From contig JALQPE010002015.1 of the NCBI GenBank assembly GCA_030407315.1, positions 62,001 to 126,000 of the forward strand: DNA of 64,000 nt, given 5' to 3'. The stretch comes from Asparagopsis taxiformis (lineage: Eukaryota; Rhodophyta; Florideophyceae; Bonnemaisoniales; Bonnemaisoniaceae). A program made the translations under genes and the position numbers. Each line of letters starts with the position of its first letter. Within the stretch, counting starts at the first letter, position 1. Positions 10,534-22,025 of the stretch are shown piece by piece. The notes under the pieces are model-generated. The model was not told where the DNA came from, searched no databases, and was given only the letters and a program-made list of their open reading frames with translations.

Positions 10534-11231
10534 TGTCCTACCTCGCGGCGGTCTGCCCTGGTGGGGTCGTGTGAACATCCTATTGGATGACCCCGGTTCG
10601 GGAATGACCAATGGAAACAGCCTCGTTGTATCTAGCCCAAGTCAAGGGAATGGACCCACTGGGGCAACTCAAGACCCCACAAGGGGCAAATTTTAACTAA
10701 GCTGACTCAGCTAACTTTACACTGTAACACTAACAGTTGGTGATCTCGCGGGCTCCCGCAGTCGCCATAACCAGGGATCTGATTGGTGCACCTAAGGATA
10801 TTTATTTCTAACTGTCTACCTACCCTAACTGTTTACAGTAACTTAGAATAGTATAAAATGCCTCTGGATTAGCCAGAGTGCTTAACCTTTAGAGGTAACG
10901 TAAACTCACGTGGAATTTACGACTCCACTGAACAGTGTTTGCATTACTCTATTCTATCCTTCCAGGACGAATTAGCTTTAGCTATACAGCTCGACGGGTT
11001 ACGTCTTTCGCTCCATCAATACGCACTTAGTGCGTGAGCACCCCCAACCTTCACCCGGCATTACCGGAAGACCTTTCGTGGTATACTCGCCATTGGCGGT
11101 TGACGCAAGATTCGCTTGCTCTACCACACTACCGAGGCTCGGGACACCTGTAGGGTGGTTTTGCCGCTTTGCGGATTTTCTACCTACTACAGACCGGGGA
11201 GGTGTGGAGAAGGCGCCCCACCACCAGGTCG
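10529..11231. repeat. Solo LTR, family 3, with TSD GGTCG
   Basis: The 693-bp LTR (10534-11226) starts TGTCCTACC and ends CACCACCA. It is flanked by GGTCG at 10529-10533 and 11227-11231. A second diverged copy begins at 15981. The insertion lies inside the gag frame of the old Ty3 element; excision in thought restores an open frame (SEG|RRGTKR). Start TG and end CA fit the LTR rule. Confidence 0.8.
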
Positions 11232-11613
11232 GAGAGGGACAAAGCGAAGAAACACCGCCAACGAGGACAGAGACGTATCGAGATGTTTGCGAAAGGACAA
11301 GACCCTTACTGAACCTGGCCCGTCGGGGCCAAAGCACCAACGCCAGCATCAATGGTCCGGAAAGTGTCTGAATCCTGAGTATAGGGACATCTGCCCTGTG
11401 CGAGACAGTCCGAATAGAAGCGAAGACTAGGAAACAGAGTTGCTTACACAATACCGTGCACGCAAACCCAAGAGAAAAAAGGTACAAGCTGTGAAAGCTA
11501 ACGGTGGCTCTGCCAAAAGCCGGAAACCGTCCAAAAATGGAAAATTTAGGGGTGACCTGCTCGTTCGAGGCATCTGTGAAATCTAGGAACCCCTACCATT
11601 TACCTCGTCTAGG

Positions 11614-11778
11614 ATGGTAAGAATGGGCGTGATAAGGGTGAAACTCCCATGCGGACCGTTAAACATACGTAACGTCGACTGTTGGGTCATTGACCAAGAC
11701 ATGAATGAAGTAATCTTGGGTCAGCCCCTGCTGCAGTGCATAGGTTTCGACCTCGACGACCATTTAGCCTCCCTCTGA
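11614..11778 (+). pseudogene. Retropepsin C-terminal part, old Ty3 element
   Basis: 55 codons. MNEVILGQPLLQCIGFDL matches the C-terminal flap region of Ty3-type proteases (I/V-LG-x-PLL-x-x-x-GF). The catalytic DTG half is not recognised upstream (11,431-11,613 is frame-broken). Ends at TGA 11776-11778. The following 11,779-11,992 stretch (acidic, in frame as far as DIQDAF) is the spacer to RT and is cut by the solo LTR at 11998. Confidence 0.55.
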
Positions 11779-11992
11779 GCACGATGCGACTAGATAGATG
11801 TCTCAAAAGATTTGGCAGATGTTGTGAATATGGATGCAGAACGATGCGGAAAGAGCGCGAAGCCCAGGGCACCCTCTAATGTTCGTCAATACCGGGGTTT
11901 GTTGTACGATGCAGAGGAAGAAAGCCCGGTGACACAGGTGCGCAGTGCCAGTGCTAACATGGGACTGGACAGCGAAACAGACATCCAGGACG

Positions 11993-12807
11993 CTTTCTGT
12001 AGGACCAACCGGGATGGCGGTCACTAGGAGAGTTCTAGAATCGCTTGCCTTGTCAGGGCGTGTTGAACCGTAACGCGCTCGTGAACTAGCGTTTCGCACG
12101 TCGCTCGGTCGCGGTGGCGATCGGGTGGTACAACGGCGGAACGCGCAGGGTCGATCGCAACACGGGATTCGCGGGCCGGCGCCAGCCGTGATCTCAGGGG
12201 GAGATCACCGAGTAAACTCGAGCTCAACACGATCCACGCAGGGGTCGTAAATCCCTGGCCTAGTGGAATGCGACGCAACGCGCGGTCTCGCGGTGCGACG
12301 TAGTTCGACGGTCGGTAAACGAGACGCGCGCGCACGTACGTCGGCGATCGTGAGCAATCCGCACGCAAGGTCGTAACGCAATCGGTCCTCGCGACGCGCT
12401 CAACGCTTAACTCGTAGCTGCGAAAGTTCTGACTGTTTATTGGTAGGGTGCGAAGCAGTGCGACCACTAATAGCTAACTATTCAGGACAGGTTGTCCCTG
12501 TACGGCCGGCCGGCGGCCGCTCGCTCGCACGCAAAAAGGGGAATATTTTGGGAAAAAGACTTTCGTCATAAAAAACCCAAAAAGGGAAAATAAAGGGAAA
12601 TTCGCGGAAATCGCTACACGTGGCGCGGCTCGCGGTATCGTGGCAACGTACGCGCGCACGCGCTCGCATTGACGCTCCGTGACACGTAATCAAGACGCCA
12701 CGCGTACGCTCGCTTACTAGACGAACTCAAACGGATGCTTGCGGACTAACGTAAACGCGCGCGCTCGCATCGATTCCATCGACCAACTTAAATTGCGCCA
12801 CACTTTC
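11993..12807 (-). repeat. LTR family 1 copy A, solo, TSD CTTTC
   Basis: The 805-bp LTR spans 11998-12802 (TGTAGGACC...GCGCCACA on +), flanked by CTTTC at 11993-11997 and 12803-12807. Sense orientation is assigned as minus because AATAAACAGTCAG, a candidate poly(A) signal, reads on minus. Four further copies lie at 16826, 17734, 20077 and 25030. The long open frame on minus inside it (147 codons) recurs in other copies and is a repeat artefact. Confidence 0.85.
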
Positions 12808-13153
12808 GACGCTGCAATCTCGAGAGCAAAGGGAGCAGGGATGTCGATGCTAGGGATTTCACGGGCAACCCAGATGCTACAGGGGTTCTGTGAAGTATTC
12901 TGGATCAAATTAGGCCCTGATCCGCCAGCAAGGCTTAGCGAATCAGGTTCAGGGTGGGGGAAAAGCCAGTCTGCTCCACCCAAAGGAGGTATGCACCAGC
13001 TGAGAAGGAGTTACTCACCACCAATAAAATGAAAGTTGAAGAAGTGAGGGCGGTAGTACCTAACCCGAGGGCGACATGGACTTGCCCGGCCCTGGCGGTA
13101 CCAAAACCTGGAAGTGAAAAATTTTGGTTCACTGTGGACCTCAGAGCGCCAAA
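12808..13153 (+). pseudogene. Reverse transcriptase, N-terminal part, old Ty3 element
   Basis: After the solo LTR the frame continues AAISRAKGAGMSML and LQGFCEVFWIKLGPDPPARL, then after frame damage WTCPALAVPKPGSEKFWFTV and DLRAPN. These are the pre-RT segment and RT motifs 1-2 (VPKP..FR.TVDLR.vN). The frame is interrupted at 13154 by a second solo LTR. Confidence 0.7.
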
Positions 13154-13823
13154 TGTGGAACGATAGTTCGTTAGACGTAGTAGCTGGTACGAGCCAGTGG
13201 ACACGCTGTCCTTACGAAACGAAGCAACAGTGCCACCCGCTGGTGTTTGACTGTATTGTTAGAACGGTAGGAGGTAGAGTGGTTAGCGAGTAGACACGAG
13301 CGTCACGACGCAACAATCCACGCGAGGATTAATTTCGGTAAACGAGGTGGCACGTCACCAGAGGCGCTCTCAACCAAGCCCGGAGGCACTACACGCAATC
13401 AGCCTCACGTGCGGCGATGGGTAGGGAGTACGCAGCTCGACGGAGACGAAGCCTCGTTAGGCGAAAACGTAAACGTAAAACGGAGAAGTCAGTCGTAGAC
13501 TAGAGCCGTTGCTCGTTCGATAATTGTCCCCTTTCCCTCCCGGCACGATTCCAATACCTATTTAGCCACGATGGCATCGCTTTACAGTGTAAACACTGCT
13601 CGTAACGTCCCCGAATGGGAAAGGACCTTGTGGGTCGCACGTAGGGACCCGTTGGTCCGTTGGCCGTTGCCAGTACGTTCGTTGCACACGTGTGCCGGTT
13701 GCGCGCGCGCATGCGCCAGCAATGTTCGTGCATTGCTGTCGCCGGTCGTGTCCGCCGAAATTCGAATTCCGCGGAAATCGTAAATATTTGCAATTTCGGA
13801 ATTGCCACGTATACTACACCAAA
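13149..13823 (+). repeat. LTR family 2 copy F, solo, TSD CCAAA
   Basis: The 665-bp LTR (13154-13818) starts TGTGGAACGATAG and ends CGTATACTACA. It is flanked by CCAAA at 13149-13153 and 13819-13823. Removing it joins RAPN to METIPVAS, the correct RT order. A close copy, the 5' LTR of another element, lies at 36000-36657 and fixes the orientation as plus. Confidence 0.85.
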
Positions 13824-14452
13824 CATGGAGACCATACCTGTCGCATCCACTATGCCTGACCTGGAGGGAATGTTCGTATCGCTAGCAGGGAGTAATGTAT
13901 TCGTGAAGCTAGAAATGTGCCTCGCGTACTGGCAAGTTCCGTGGCACGAAGAATCAAGGGAATGTATGTCGATACAGACACCTATCGGGGTCTGCATATC
14001 TACCAGAATTCTGCAAGGCTCGACGGACGCCTGAAACCATTTTCAAGCCACGACGGTGAACGTGTCTAGAGAACTACCTGGGGAAATGCTCCAGTGACCA
14101 GATGGCTTTCTGATTCATGCGAAGCCGGAACAAAATCTCTTGGACATACTACAGCGGTTTTTGGGAATTTGCCGGGAGTTAAATTTGAAGATCCATGCCG
14201 AAAAAATGAGGTCCTCAAAAAATCAGCAAAATGCTATGCCAGAGTCGTCGATGGTTACGGCGTTACATTAACCCTTCATCATTAGGGCCATTAACGAACC
14301 TGCGAACCCCCGAAAGGGTGAAACAACTGCTGCAGTTCATCAGCGCGCCAAATTGGATGCTAATGAGCATACTAGAGTATTCCAACGCCGTCGCCCCTTT
14401 GCACGCGCTCCTAGAGGACTGCTACGCGATGGCCGGGAAGCGCACCAAGTGA
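13819..14452 (+). pseudogene. Reverse transcriptase, palm and thumb, old Ty3 element
   Basis: METIPVASTMPDLEGMFVSL, then FVKLEMCLAYWQVPWHEES (the first catalytic Asp of LDL is Glu here) and RILQGSTDA. In another frame follows PDGFLIHAKPEQNLLDILQ, where the xDD catalytic pair reads PDG after a stop. Further down, TPERVKQLLQFISAPNWM and ILEYSNAVAPLHALLE match the thumb/connection of this Ty3 lineage. Two frame changes plus loss of catalytic aspartates mean no activity. Confidence 0.75.
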
Positions 14453-14575
14453 GCAGCAGCCAAAGTCTCGCTCTCCGGGCTATGGGGGCGGCACAAACTG
14501 AAGCTTTACGGTGTGTCAAGTAGCAAATAGCCCGCGCAAAGAGACTCACACACCCGGGGCAAGGGGTGGGTAAAG

Positions 14576-14914
14576 TGCCTTTTCTCCGACGCTTCGGAGA
14601 CTCACTGATCTTCCATGCTATCTCAAGTCAAACGGGAGGAAATTTCGCTATGGGTGGATGAGAAGGAGCATGAGCCTCTCGCGTTCTTATCCGGACTATT
14701 CTCTGGGAACGCTGCGAACTGGAGTACGGTGGAAAAGGAAGGTTTCGCTGTGGTAGAATCGATGCACAGACTGGATAATATCACAGCGATGGAGGAGATC
14801 CTTATATTTACCAACCACTCGAATCTCCAACACATTTTTAACCCGTACGGCCGGAACCATGGCATACGGAAACAGGTTGCACATAAGCTATTCCGCTGGG
14901 AACTCAAACTGTAG
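14576..14914 (+). pseudogene. RNase H domain, old Ty3 element
   Basis: FSDASETH (catalytic Asp kept), an in-frame TGA at 14606, then EPLAFLSGLFSGNAANWS, EKEGFAVVESMHRL (catalytic Glu kept) and IFTNHSNLQHIFNP, where the catalytic Asp of TDH is Asn. Ends at TAG 14912-14914. This closes the recognisable part of the old element; no integrase motif was seen downstream. Confidence 0.72.
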
Positions 14915-15980
14915 GACTTTTTTCTCGCTGCAAAGCGATAGAATTCTCCGGAAACGGAGTAGCTCAAGCGACAGCGAGGAAAGCCTCGACCCAGGGAGTA
15001 CGCTGTAGAAATGATCTCCAATCGGCGGTGATCAGCCGGATTCCGAAGGGAGGAAAATGAGTAATATTCGAGGATCGAGTCCTGCAACGGCCTTCGACTA
15101 AGAAGTTGGTAGAGTGGTAGAGCGGGTCTTCCACGAGATTCCTCCGACCAGGAGTATTTCCGTCTGCCGTCCCCAACCTACTTAAAGGTTAGCTGGGCTC
15201 GCGAATCCTCCGAACGGAGTATCTCCTTGTGCGAGTAGGACCGGATTGGGTGCGCGACTGCCAGCACCGGATCTGGTCTTACTACCTCGCGGTAGGAGTC
15301 TCCTGCACAGTCGGGACTCGGCGTCACGGCGCGTCGCGGTGTGTTGTGCGGTTCATGCGCGACGGAACACGATTGGGGATCGTAGATCTACTCTCGCGGG
15401 AGAGGTTGTGCGCTGAAGAGCGGTTGTAAGGCGCTTTCCAGGCGAATAGGATGTAGACCACAATAGTGCTGACTTTATTGTATCCGTTGCGGTGAGTCAC
15501 CGTACTAAATACGTTAAAGTCGGATCTCGGTTGGCCAGGACCGATAGTCCTGGCCAACCAGTGGGGTGGACCTTGTGGTCCCTACAAATTCCCCACTACA
15601 CTGACACTTTTCGTGTACTTCTACTACAGTAAACTAATATTGACACTATAGCTAACAGTGTCGCCACTAGTGTAGAATGACGTGTACGCGCGCCGGCGTA
15701 CACGTGTGGAAAGGCTCGCGTCCCTGCAGTCGCCCCGCGCTACTACACGTGTCCGTGAATTCAAGTTACAATTGGCGCCAACCCTTCGTGATCCATCGCT
15801 CGCTGCGCCCGTTACCTTTGTTCCCGACCCTTCAGCCACGTCCGTACGAACTCGAGACCGCTCAACGAACTACCCCAGCGCTTTAGCTGTTTTCATTGCA
15901 AATTAGTTTGCATTCGCGCCTCCCTGCAAGGCGCAGTGTCCCACACAAACTAAGTGCCTATAGATACGTGATCGAATACC
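14915..15980. other. Decayed element remainder
   Basis: No recognisable domain. GC-rich with local inverted blocks (TTGGCCAGGA...TCCTGGCCAA at about 15,531-15,560). Probably the lost integrase and 3' part of the old Ty3 element, but no motif confirms this. Confidence 0.3.
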
Positions 15981-16505
15981 TGTCATACCACGATGTAGTC
16001 TGCCCTGATGGGGTCGTGTCGACATCCTATTGGATAACCCCGGTTCGGGAATAACCAATGGAAAAAGCCTCGCTGTATCTCGGAACAGTCGACGGAAGGG
16101 ACCCATTTTGACAATTCAAGACCCCACAAGGGGCTAAATTTAACTAAGCTGAATCAGCTTACTTTACACTGTAATACCAACAGTCGGTGATCTCGCCGGC
16201 TCCCGCAGTCGCCATAGTCAGGGGTCTGATTGGTGCACATAAGGATATTTATTCCTAACTGTCTACCTACCCTAACTCATTACAGTAACATAGACTGGTA
16301 TTAAATGCCTCTGGATTAGGCAACCTTTAACCTTCTAGAGGTAACGTAAACTCACGTGGAACTTACGACTCCACTAAACAGTGTTTGCATTGCTCTTTTC
16401 TATCCTTCCAGGACGAATTAGCTTTAGCTATACAGCTCGACACACTACCGAAGCTCGGGACACCTGTAGGGTGGTTTTGCCGCTTTGCGGATTTTCTGCC
16501 TACTA
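15981..16505. repeat. LTR family 3 copy 2, truncated
   Basis: Starts TGTCATACCACG and aligns with 10534-11190, including the shared blocks CCACAAGGGGC and GGACGAATTAGC. It lacks about 125 bp present in copy 1 and loses homology after CCTACTA at 16505. No target duplication found. Together with copy 1 it defines the family. Confidence 0.7.
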
Positions 16506-16825
16506 AATTGGCCTCTCGACCTTGAATCTTCCCGTCATCTTAGCTGACCGGCGACACACCGAAACCACTCAAGAAGAATAAAATCGTCGTTGGACGTGAG
16601 CTCATTGAGCAAGAGTAGAAGTGATGCCATCGGAGAAGGTGGAAACCAAGAATTCGTCACTGAGGAAGGAGTCTTTCCGACTTATGCATGAACAAGCGGA
16701 CAAGATTCTCAATGATAAATGGAAAGAGATTCGTGATGAGATCAGCCAAGCTGTTGAGGACACCTCGATGATCGGCACGAAGATTTCATTTCGACTCTCG
16801 TGGATAACACGATTGATTTGCTTGG
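16506..16825. other. Short decayed segment with a coiled-coil-like frame
   Basis: A 69-codon plus-strand frame (16621-16830) contains a charged helix (LMHEQADKILNDKWKEIRDE) and runs into the LTR at 16826. It may be the tail of a lost element protein. No homology claimed. Confidence 0.3.
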
Positions 16826-17633
16826 TGTGACGCAATTTATTTCGTCGACGCGCGCGCGTTCGCTGCGATTGCGTCAGGATGAATTCGCGTGCATCTATCT
16901 TAGTTAGTTAGTAAGCTAGCGTACGCGTGGCGTCTTGATTACGCGTCACGGAGCGTCGATGCGAGCCCGTGCGCGCGAACTTTGCCACGAAACCGCGAGT
17001 CCGACGCCACGTGTAGCGATTTCTACGAATTTCCCTTTATTTCCCCTTTTTTTGGGTTTTTTATGACGAAAGTCTTTTTCCCAAATATTTCCCTTTTTGC
17101 GTGCGAGCGAGCGGCCGCCGGCCGGCCGTACAGGGACAACCTGTCCTGAATAGTTAGCTATTAGTGGTCGCACTGCTTCGCACCCTACCAATAAACAGTC
17201 AGAACTTTCGCAGCTACGAGTTAAGCGTTGAGCGCGTCGCGAGGACCGATTGCGTTACGACGTTGCGTGCGGATTGCTCACGATCGCCGACGTACGTGCG
17301 CGCGCGTCTCGTTTACCGACCGTCGAACTGCGTCGCACCGCGAGACCGCGCGTTGCGTCGCATTCCACTAGGCCAGGGATTTACGGCCCCCGCGTGGATC
17401 GTGTTGAGCTCGAGTTTACTCGGTGATCTCACCCTGAGATCACGGCTTGCGCCGGCCCGCGAATCCCGTGTTGCGATCGACCCTGCGCGTTCCGCCGTTG
17501 TACCACCCGGCCGCCACCGCGACCGAGCGACGCACGAAACGCAAGTTCATCAGCGCGATCCGGTTCACCTCACCCTGACACGGCTAGCAATTCTAGAACT
17601 CCCTTAGCGATCGCCATTCCGGCTGTTCCTACA
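16826..17633 (+). repeat. LTR family 1 copy B
   Basis: Starts TGTGACGCAATTTA and ends GTTCCTACA. AATAAA near 17190 supports plus sense. The five-base flanks (CTTGG left, GAGGG right) do not match, so it is not a simple solo LTR. It is nearly identical to the inverted copy at 17734-18535 over about 720 bp. Confidence 0.75.
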
Positions 17634-17733
17634 GAGGGTTGGGTTATTCGTTCCCTTATTTCGTCCGTGGTTCGCGCAGCCGAAGAATTCAGGTCGCAGA
17701 AGTTGGACTTGAGTACCCGCTTGGCGACGGAAC

Positions 17734-18535
17734 TATAGGACCAGCCGGAATGGCGATCGCTAAGGGAGTTCTAGAATCGCTTGCAGTGTCAGGGCGTGGT
17801 GAACCGGATCGCGCTGATGAACTTGCGTTTCGTGCGTCGCTCGGTCGCGGTGGCGGCCGGGTGGTACAACGGCGGAACGCGCAGGGTCGATCGCAACACG
17901 GGATTCGCGGGCCGGCGCAAGCCGTGATCTCAGGGTGAGATCACCGAGTAAACTCGAGCTCAACACGATCCACGCGGGGGCCGTAAATCCCTGGCCTAGT
18001 GGAATGCGACGCAACGCGCGGTCTCGCGGTGCGACGCAGTTCGACGGTCGGTAAACGAGACGCGCGCGCACGTACGTCGGCGATCGTGAGCAATCCGCAC
18101 GCAACGTCGTAACGCAATCGGTCCTCGCGACGCGCTCAACGCTTAACTCGTAGCTGCGAAAGTTCTGACTGTTTATTGGTAGGGTGCGAAGCAGTGCGAC
18201 CACTAATAGCTAACTATTCAGGACAGGTTGTCCCTGTACGGCCGGCCGGCGGCCGCTCGCTCGCACGCAAAAAGGGAAATATTTGGGAAAAAGACTTTCG
18301 TCATAAAAAACCCAAAAAAGGGGAAATAAAGGGAAATTCGTAGAAATCGCTACACGTGGCGTCGGACTCGCGGTTTCGTGGCAAAGTTCGCGCGCACGGG
18401 CTCGCATCGACGCTCCGTGACGCGTAATCAAGACGCCACGCGTACGCTAGCTTACTAACTCAAACGGATGCATGCGGTCTTACGTAAACTCGCGCGCTCG
18501 CATCGATTTCATCGACCAACTTAAATTGCACCACA
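17734..18535 (-). repeat. LTR family 1 copy C, inverted partner of copy B
   Basis: Reads TATAGGACC...GCACCACA on +. It forms, with 16826-17633, a long inverted repeat around a 100-bp spacer (17634-17733). Flanks GGAAC and CTCCC do not match. B and C resemble each other more than the other copies, which points to one event or to gene conversion between the arms. Confidence 0.75.
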
Positions 18536-20076
18536 CTCCCCCCGACTAACTCCACAGGGCGTCCTCGCGCGTTATCTTTCCGTGTGTATCTTCATCTCTT
18601 GTCCTCCATTCCTCTCTCCATTCTTCTTCTGCTTCCTTCTGTCTTCTGTTCTTCTTCCTTTTTTTCTTCTGTCTCCCGCGCTCGTTTCCTCGCCGCGCGT
18701 ATTCCTTCTTCGTCGACGCACGCAGTCGCATTCCGCAATGTCGCACGACGATAACGCTCTTCCTGGCTCGCTTCGTGCCGGTGCTGCGTCTCGCGACGAA
18801 CCTGCGACGCCGACGAACGTGTCACCTCGCGCTACGCGCGTCCCGTTTCCTTCTCTTTCAAGCACGGAGAGTCCTTATTACGTGGCGCAAGCATCTTCCT
18901 TGAGCGCTCCCGCGTTGTCGGGCGGTCGTGGCGAAGGCGGCACCGGTGGCTCCTCTGACATCGTCGCTACGGTGGCCGCCACCACCACTCCAACTTCTGC
19001 GTCTGCCGTGCGCTCCGGCAGTGGCATTCTTCTCCGTTCGGTTCCCGCGCCTGCATCCGTTTCACTCCCGTCGGCTGCGCAAAATGTTCCCGATACGGCT
19101 CCGCGCACGCGTTACGACGACCCGGTCGCATTCCGCTTCATGCCGCGCGTGATGCCGACGTGGGCGGAGTAAAGTCGACGCCAGTTCTTTCCGCGGCGCT
19201 TTCAGTGGACTCGTATCGCCGACGTTAGTCGCTATGGTGTGCTACCTGGCCACAGAAATGCGCAAGCGGTATGGGACGCGCGGCGCGAATCGGCGGTATG
19301 CGACTTGGCGGTTTCCACGAACATGCACTGCGACGCGTGTTTCCTCGAAGACGCGGCAGACGAGCAAATGGTACGCAACTTGGCTCGCCTACGCGCGCGG
19401 CGTCGCGACGAAATTGCGCAAATCGCCCCGTGGGCTGCGGCTCCCAGCGCCGTCTTCTTGTTGGACGGGAGGCATTCCGTGGAACGATACTGAAAGTGAA
19501 GGTGAAACCAGCGAACCGTAGTTTCTCGTGGCGGGAATGCGCGCGGAAGCGCTTGCGGCGAACAACGGGCTATTTCGCTAGGTATCGCGACGTCGAGTTT
19601 CGCGAGTTTCCCGAGGATCGCTTCGCCGCTTTCCTCCCGCGCTACGACGCACGCGACTGGCCCGAGGCACCCGAATCGTTATCGGTGCCGTTGCCTTGCG
19701 TCCTCCATTACGCGCCGTCGGTTCTGCTTGGGCTTGATGTGCCCGTCGAGAGCGTTCGTATTTTTGGGCCGTCGCCCTTAGCGAATGGGTTGTGATGGTC
19801 GCCGCTGCTTGGCTGCACGTCGCGTACGTCGAACGTCGCTTTGTTAGCTTGAGCGACCAGCTCATAGCGGGTATCGAGCGCGTCGTCGTGGCGGCGATCG
19901 AGCGCGGCGGTACGTACTCGGCGGCGCACTTGGAGAGCCTCTTAACCGAGCATCGCGCGTGCGCGTGGGACGAGAATCCCGTTTTCGATATTGCGCCTGG
20001 TATGGATTTAAAGGAAGGAGGCCAGTGGTTACCTTGGAGCGCGGAGCGCGGCGTCGTCGACTGGGCGCATGGCTCG
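18536..20076 (+). pseudogene. Unassigned, broken plus-strand reading frames
   Basis: A pyrimidine-rich tract (about 18,590-18,680) precedes an ATG at 18738, which opens a Ser/Thr/Ala-rich frame to 19172. Protein-like frames then follow with shifts (about 19,190-19,493; 19,490-19,795; 19,800-20,076, including LSDQLIAGIERVVVAAIERG). Together they look like one broken gene of 400-450 codons, perhaps the gag of another retroelement. No domain recognised. Confidence 0.35.
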
Positions 20077-20864
20077 TGTGATGCAGTTTATGTTGCGAGT
20101 GCGCACGCGGGTCGGAGCGATGGCGTCGAGTTGAGTCCGCATGCATCCGCGTTTAGTTAGTTAGTAAGCGAGCGTACGCGTGGCGATACAATTACGTGTC
20201 ACGGCGCGTCAGCGCGAGCGCGTGCGATTGCGAGTCCGACGCCACGTGTAACGGTTTCTACGAATTTCCCTTTTTTGGATTTTTTATGACGAAAGTCTTT
20301 TTTCCAAATTTTCCCCTTTTGCGTGCGAGCGAGCGGCCGCCGGCCGGCCGCGCAAGGACAACATGTCCTTAGTAGTTAGCGATTAATGGTCGTTCTGCTT
20401 CGCACTTTACACCAATAAACAGTCAGCATCTTCGCAACTACGACTTAAGCGTTTAGCGAATCGCGAGGACCGATTGTGTTACGACGTTGCGTGCGGATTG
20501 CTCACGATCGCCGACGTTCGCGTGCGCGCTGCGCATAAACCGATCGTCGAACTGTGTCGCACCGCGATAGCCCGCGTTGCGTCGCACACCACTAGGCCAG
20601 AGATTTACGGCCCTTGTGTGGATCGGGTTATGCTCGAGTTTACTCGGTGATCTCACCCTGAGATTTCGGCTTGCGCCGGTCCGCGAATCCCGTGTTGCGA
20701 TCGATCCCTACGCGTTCCGCCGTTGTACCACCCGATCGCCACCGCGGCCGAGCGACGCGCGAAACGCAAGTTCAACCAGCGTGGTCCGGTTCACTACGCC
20801 CTGACACGACAAGCGATTCTAGAACTCTCCTAGTGACCGCCGTCCTGGCTGGTCCTACAGCTCG
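20072..20864 (+). repeat. LTR family 1 copy D, solo, TSD GCTCG
   Basis: The 783-bp LTR (20077-20859) starts TGTGATGCAGTTTA and ends GGTCCTACA. GCTCG flanks it at 20072-20076 and 20860-20864. It sits next to the broken end of the minus-strand RT of the following element. It is inverted relative to copy E and nearly identical to it. Confidence 0.83.
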
Positions 20865-20936
20865 CCTGTCGTCCGAGGATTCCCAATATCTCGTCGACGT
20901 GGTGCACGTGCGCGTTTACGTCGGCGGAGAAGATGA

Positions 20937-22025
20937 TTACATCTCCAGGTAGACAAGGCAGTGCTGCCACTTCACGTTCGCGAGCAAAATGTCAAGCGCG
21001 CGCTGAAACGTCGCCGGCGTGTTCGAGAGCCCGAATGGCATGCGGCGGAAGCGATACGTACCAAAGTGCGACGTAAACGTAGTCTTATCGCGGTCGGCGT
21101 GCGCTACTGGGATTTGCCAGTATCCCGAGTTGCAATCCAGCGTCGTGAAAACTGTCGCGTTACCGAGCGAATCGACGCAATCGTCCATGCGCGGAATCGG
21201 ATACGCGTCCTTCACGGTGGCGGCATTGAGGCGGCGGTAGTCGATGCAGAAGCGGGAGGTCCTGTCCTTCTTAGGCACGACCACGACCGGGCTTGCCCAT
21301 TCCGACGTAGCGGGCTCGATTACTCCAGCGCGGAGCATCTTTTCCACTTGCGTACGGATAATTTCGCGCGACGCGTGTCCGGCGCGGTACGGCGGTTAGT
21401 TGAGGGGGGTCGCCCCTGGAACCAGTTCGATGCGGTGTTCCGTGGCGTGGGTGGCTCCAAGCGTGCCGTTCCACATTCGCTCGTGCTTACGTAGCATCTC
21501 GATAATTTCTGCGTGTAGGCCGTCGTCTACCCGCTCGTCGCGCAGCGTCGTGCGTAAGAGATCTTCCCAATGCGGCGTCGCGTTCGAAATTTCGTCGTTT
21601 TCGAGCAAGTCCGGCGGATTCGTCGCGTTGCGTAGCGTCGCGTCGTCGGGCGGTCGGTCTTGCGGATTCGGCGCTTCTCGTGCAACTTGTAGGCAACCTA
21701 CAGGGTTGGGCACTGCGGCGCCCACCTTCATGCCTTTGGGAAAGACCTGTAGGCGGGTACCGGCGTTGTGCACATGCACACTGAAGGGCATGTTCCTTTT
21801 GATCTGCGTTTCGCCATTGGATAGACGCAGCAACTTCTGTCCGTAGAGGTTGGTCGCGGGTATCGTAATGCAGCGTCCGTCAGCGCTCGTGGTGACTTCG
21901 ATGGCTCGCGTCGCGTGCGGCGGGATAGACGTGCGGCGCGCGACGCGGATAGGTGCGAAATCTGTTGGTCGGGTAGCCTTGGGGGTCGGTGCGCGGCGCG
22001 GTTTCGTCGGCGTGCGCGGGAGCAT
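20937..22025 (-). pseudogene. Pol (linker and RT), Ty3-type, truncated at active site
   Basis: A Pro/Arg-rich linker is followed by an in-frame TAA near 21,396 in a segment that should read LxxPPYRAG. The RT motifs are MLRAGVIEPATSEWASPVVV, VPKKD, FCIDYRRLNAATVKDAYPIP, TLDCNSGYWQIPV and FRRMPFGLSNTPATFQR. The frame stops right after CLVYLEM; a one-base loss places the rest, DVIIFSADVNAHVHHVDEIL, in another frame to about 20,865. The YLDD catalytic site is therefore split by a frameshift and nothing past the palm remains. Confidence 0.82.

Larger units (their letters stand above)
9693..14914 (+). mobile_element. Old Ty3/gypsy element, three solo LTRs inserted
   Basis: Gag, protease, reverse transcriptase and RNase H fragments follow in Ty3 order on +. 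The protein style (LLGxPLLQ-type protease end, LGPDPPA before RT, MPDLE, RILQGSTDA, and PLAFLxGxF...EKEGFA in RNase H) resembles the Ty3 lineage common in oomycetes, recalled from memory. The body is split by solo LTRs at 10534-11226, 11998-12802 and 13154-13818. All three have intact 5-bp target duplications, and removing each one rejoins the frame exactly. Integrase and the element's own LTRs were not identified. Several stops and lost catalytic residues show it is dead. Confidence 0.8.

Noticed and set aside
15095..15180. tRNA-like D-arm (TGGTAGAGTGGTAGAGC)
   Set aside because: No T-arm and no acceptor stem; it lies in decayed retroelement DNA.
12024..18203. A 147-codon frame repeated at 12024, 17164 and 17760 as a conserved gene
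   Set aside because: It lies wholly inside family 1 LTRs bounded by TG...CA and target duplications, and it is frame-broken in copies D and E. Conservation is that of the LTR DNA.
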